A DNA stretch of 7,322 bases from Bdellovibrionales bacterium (GTDB lineage: Bacteria; Bdellovibrionota; Bdellovibrionia; Bdellovibrionales; UBA1609). A program made the position numbers and the translations under genes. This document shows positions 7,186-7,322 of the stretch, piece by piece. The notes beneath the pieces were generated by a model. It saw nothing but the letters and a program-made list of their open reading frames with translations. It was not told the DNA's origin and searched no databases. The stretch is from contig JAPKGD010000082.1 in assembly GCA_026648125.1 (NCBI GenBank), positions 1 to 7,322 of the forward strand, given 5' to 3'. Position 1 is the stretch's first letter, and the number at the start of each line of letters is the position of its first letter.

Positions 7186-7204
7186 TTGCGCGGTTGTGGT
7201 TAAC

Positions 7205-7244
7205 AAGTGATCTGACCGGTGCGGTCACAAGTGAAGTGACCGCT
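7205..7244. repeat. Imperfect tandem repeat, 24-base period
   Basis: AAGTGATCTGACCGGT at 7205-7220 recurs as AAGTGAAGTGACCGCT at 7229-7244, 13 of 16 identical. The eight bases between them (7221-7228) are the reverse complement of 7236-7243. Repeated AAGTG-plus-TGACC boxes just inside an end remind me of multiple transposase-binding sites of IS21-type elements. No matching far end is in the window, so the assignment stays open. Confidence 0.5.
7221..7243. repeat. Perfect 8-bp hairpin GCGGTCAC / GTGACCGC
   Basis: GCGGTCAC (7221-7228), a seven-base loop AAGTGAA, and GTGACCGC (7236-7243) form a GC-rich stem 36 bases after the stop of the upstream gene. The following bases, TTGAGGTTTTGGGG, are only partly T-rich, so it is a mediocre intrinsic terminator. 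A protein-binding dyad or part of an element end is equally possible. Confidence 0.5.
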
Positions 7245-7264
7245 TGAGGTTTTGGGGCTGAAGA

Positions 7265-7287
7265 GTTCACGAAGGGGGAACGTGAAC
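7265..7287 (+). promoter_or_regulatory. Hairpin enclosing the ribosome binding site and start of the next gene
   Basis: GTTCACG (7265-7271) pairs perfectly with CGTGAAC (7281-7287) around a nine-base loop AAGGGGGAA. The GTG start at 7282 is in the 3' arm and the G-rich putative ribosome binding site (7274-7278) is in the loop, so folding would affect initiation. A second small dyad, TGAAC-GA-GTTCA, overlaps at 7283-7294. Confidence 0.35.
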
Positions 7288-7322
7288 GAGTTCAGTCCGG
7301 AGGAAGCCATAAAGGTCATGAA
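7282..7322 (+). CDS. Start of an unidentified gene, possibly mobile-element (partial, runs off right edge)
   Basis: A frame opens at GTG 7282 and is still open at the edge, giving only MNEFSPEEAIKVM plus an incomplete codon. It is helical and acidic at the beginning, as in many small helix-turn-helix or transposase N-termini, but thirteen residues cannot identify a family. A G-rich stretch lies three bases upstream, closer than usual; ATG 7318 in the same frame, with AAAGG close before it, is an alternative start. The repeats just upstream make a transposase (for example the first gene of an IS21-type element) the leading guess. Confidence 0.4.
   Translation, partial: MNEFSPEEAIKVM

Noticed and set aside
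7205..7244. CRISPR-like or iteron array
   Set aside because: There are only two imperfect copies, with no spacer-sized unique DNA and no repeated units elsewhere in the window.

Overview
The window reads as a chromosomal segment of a Gram-negative bacterium of about 50% GC. Several proteins carry Sec signal peptides, there is a long-chain FadE-type acyl-CoA dehydrogenase, and starts are mixed ATG/GTG/TTG with purine-rich ribosome binding sites. A predatory or delta-proteobacteria-like lineage such as Bdellovibrionota would fit, but no taxonomic marker is present and this is only an impression.

Layout. (1) Positions 1-184, minus strand: the N-terminal part of what looks like an ISKra4-like transposase, running off the left edge. 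(2) 128-541, plus: a small exported protein of unknown function whose first codons lie antisense to that transposase. (3) 538-3063, minus: fadE, 841 residues, the first step of fatty-acid beta-oxidation. It converges on the small gene, and the two stop codons overlap. (4) 3064-3185: a short divergent intergenic region with a plausible fadE promoter and ribosome binding sites for both flanking genes. (5) 3186-7185, plus: a compact three-gene unit. It holds an exported protein of unknown family with a helical-repeat C-terminus, a 12-helix UMF1-family (Atg22-like) MFS transporter overlapping it, and an exported HExxH zinc-peptidase-like protein with a C-terminal beta-propeller, whose ATG directly follows the transporter stop. 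(6) 7186-7322: a repeat-rich stretch with nested direct and inverted repeats leading into a new plus-strand reading frame that runs off the right edge, resembling the end of a mobile element.

How the parts fit. FadE is a housekeeping lipid-catabolism enzyme and is transcribed away from everything else. The three-gene unit is almost certainly co-transcribed and puts two exported proteins and one inner-membrane transporter under one control. Their common task cannot be read from sequence; envelope peptide or metabolite turnover is a guess. Both edges look like mobile DNA, so the interior may be bounded by insertion events, or the edges may simply be where a repetitive element interrupted an assembly. 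I see no tRNA, rRNA, CRISPR array or defence system, and I do not claim a complete novel system. The least ordinary parts are the transposase/signal-peptide junction on the left, the uncharacterised three-gene unit, and the repeat block on the right.
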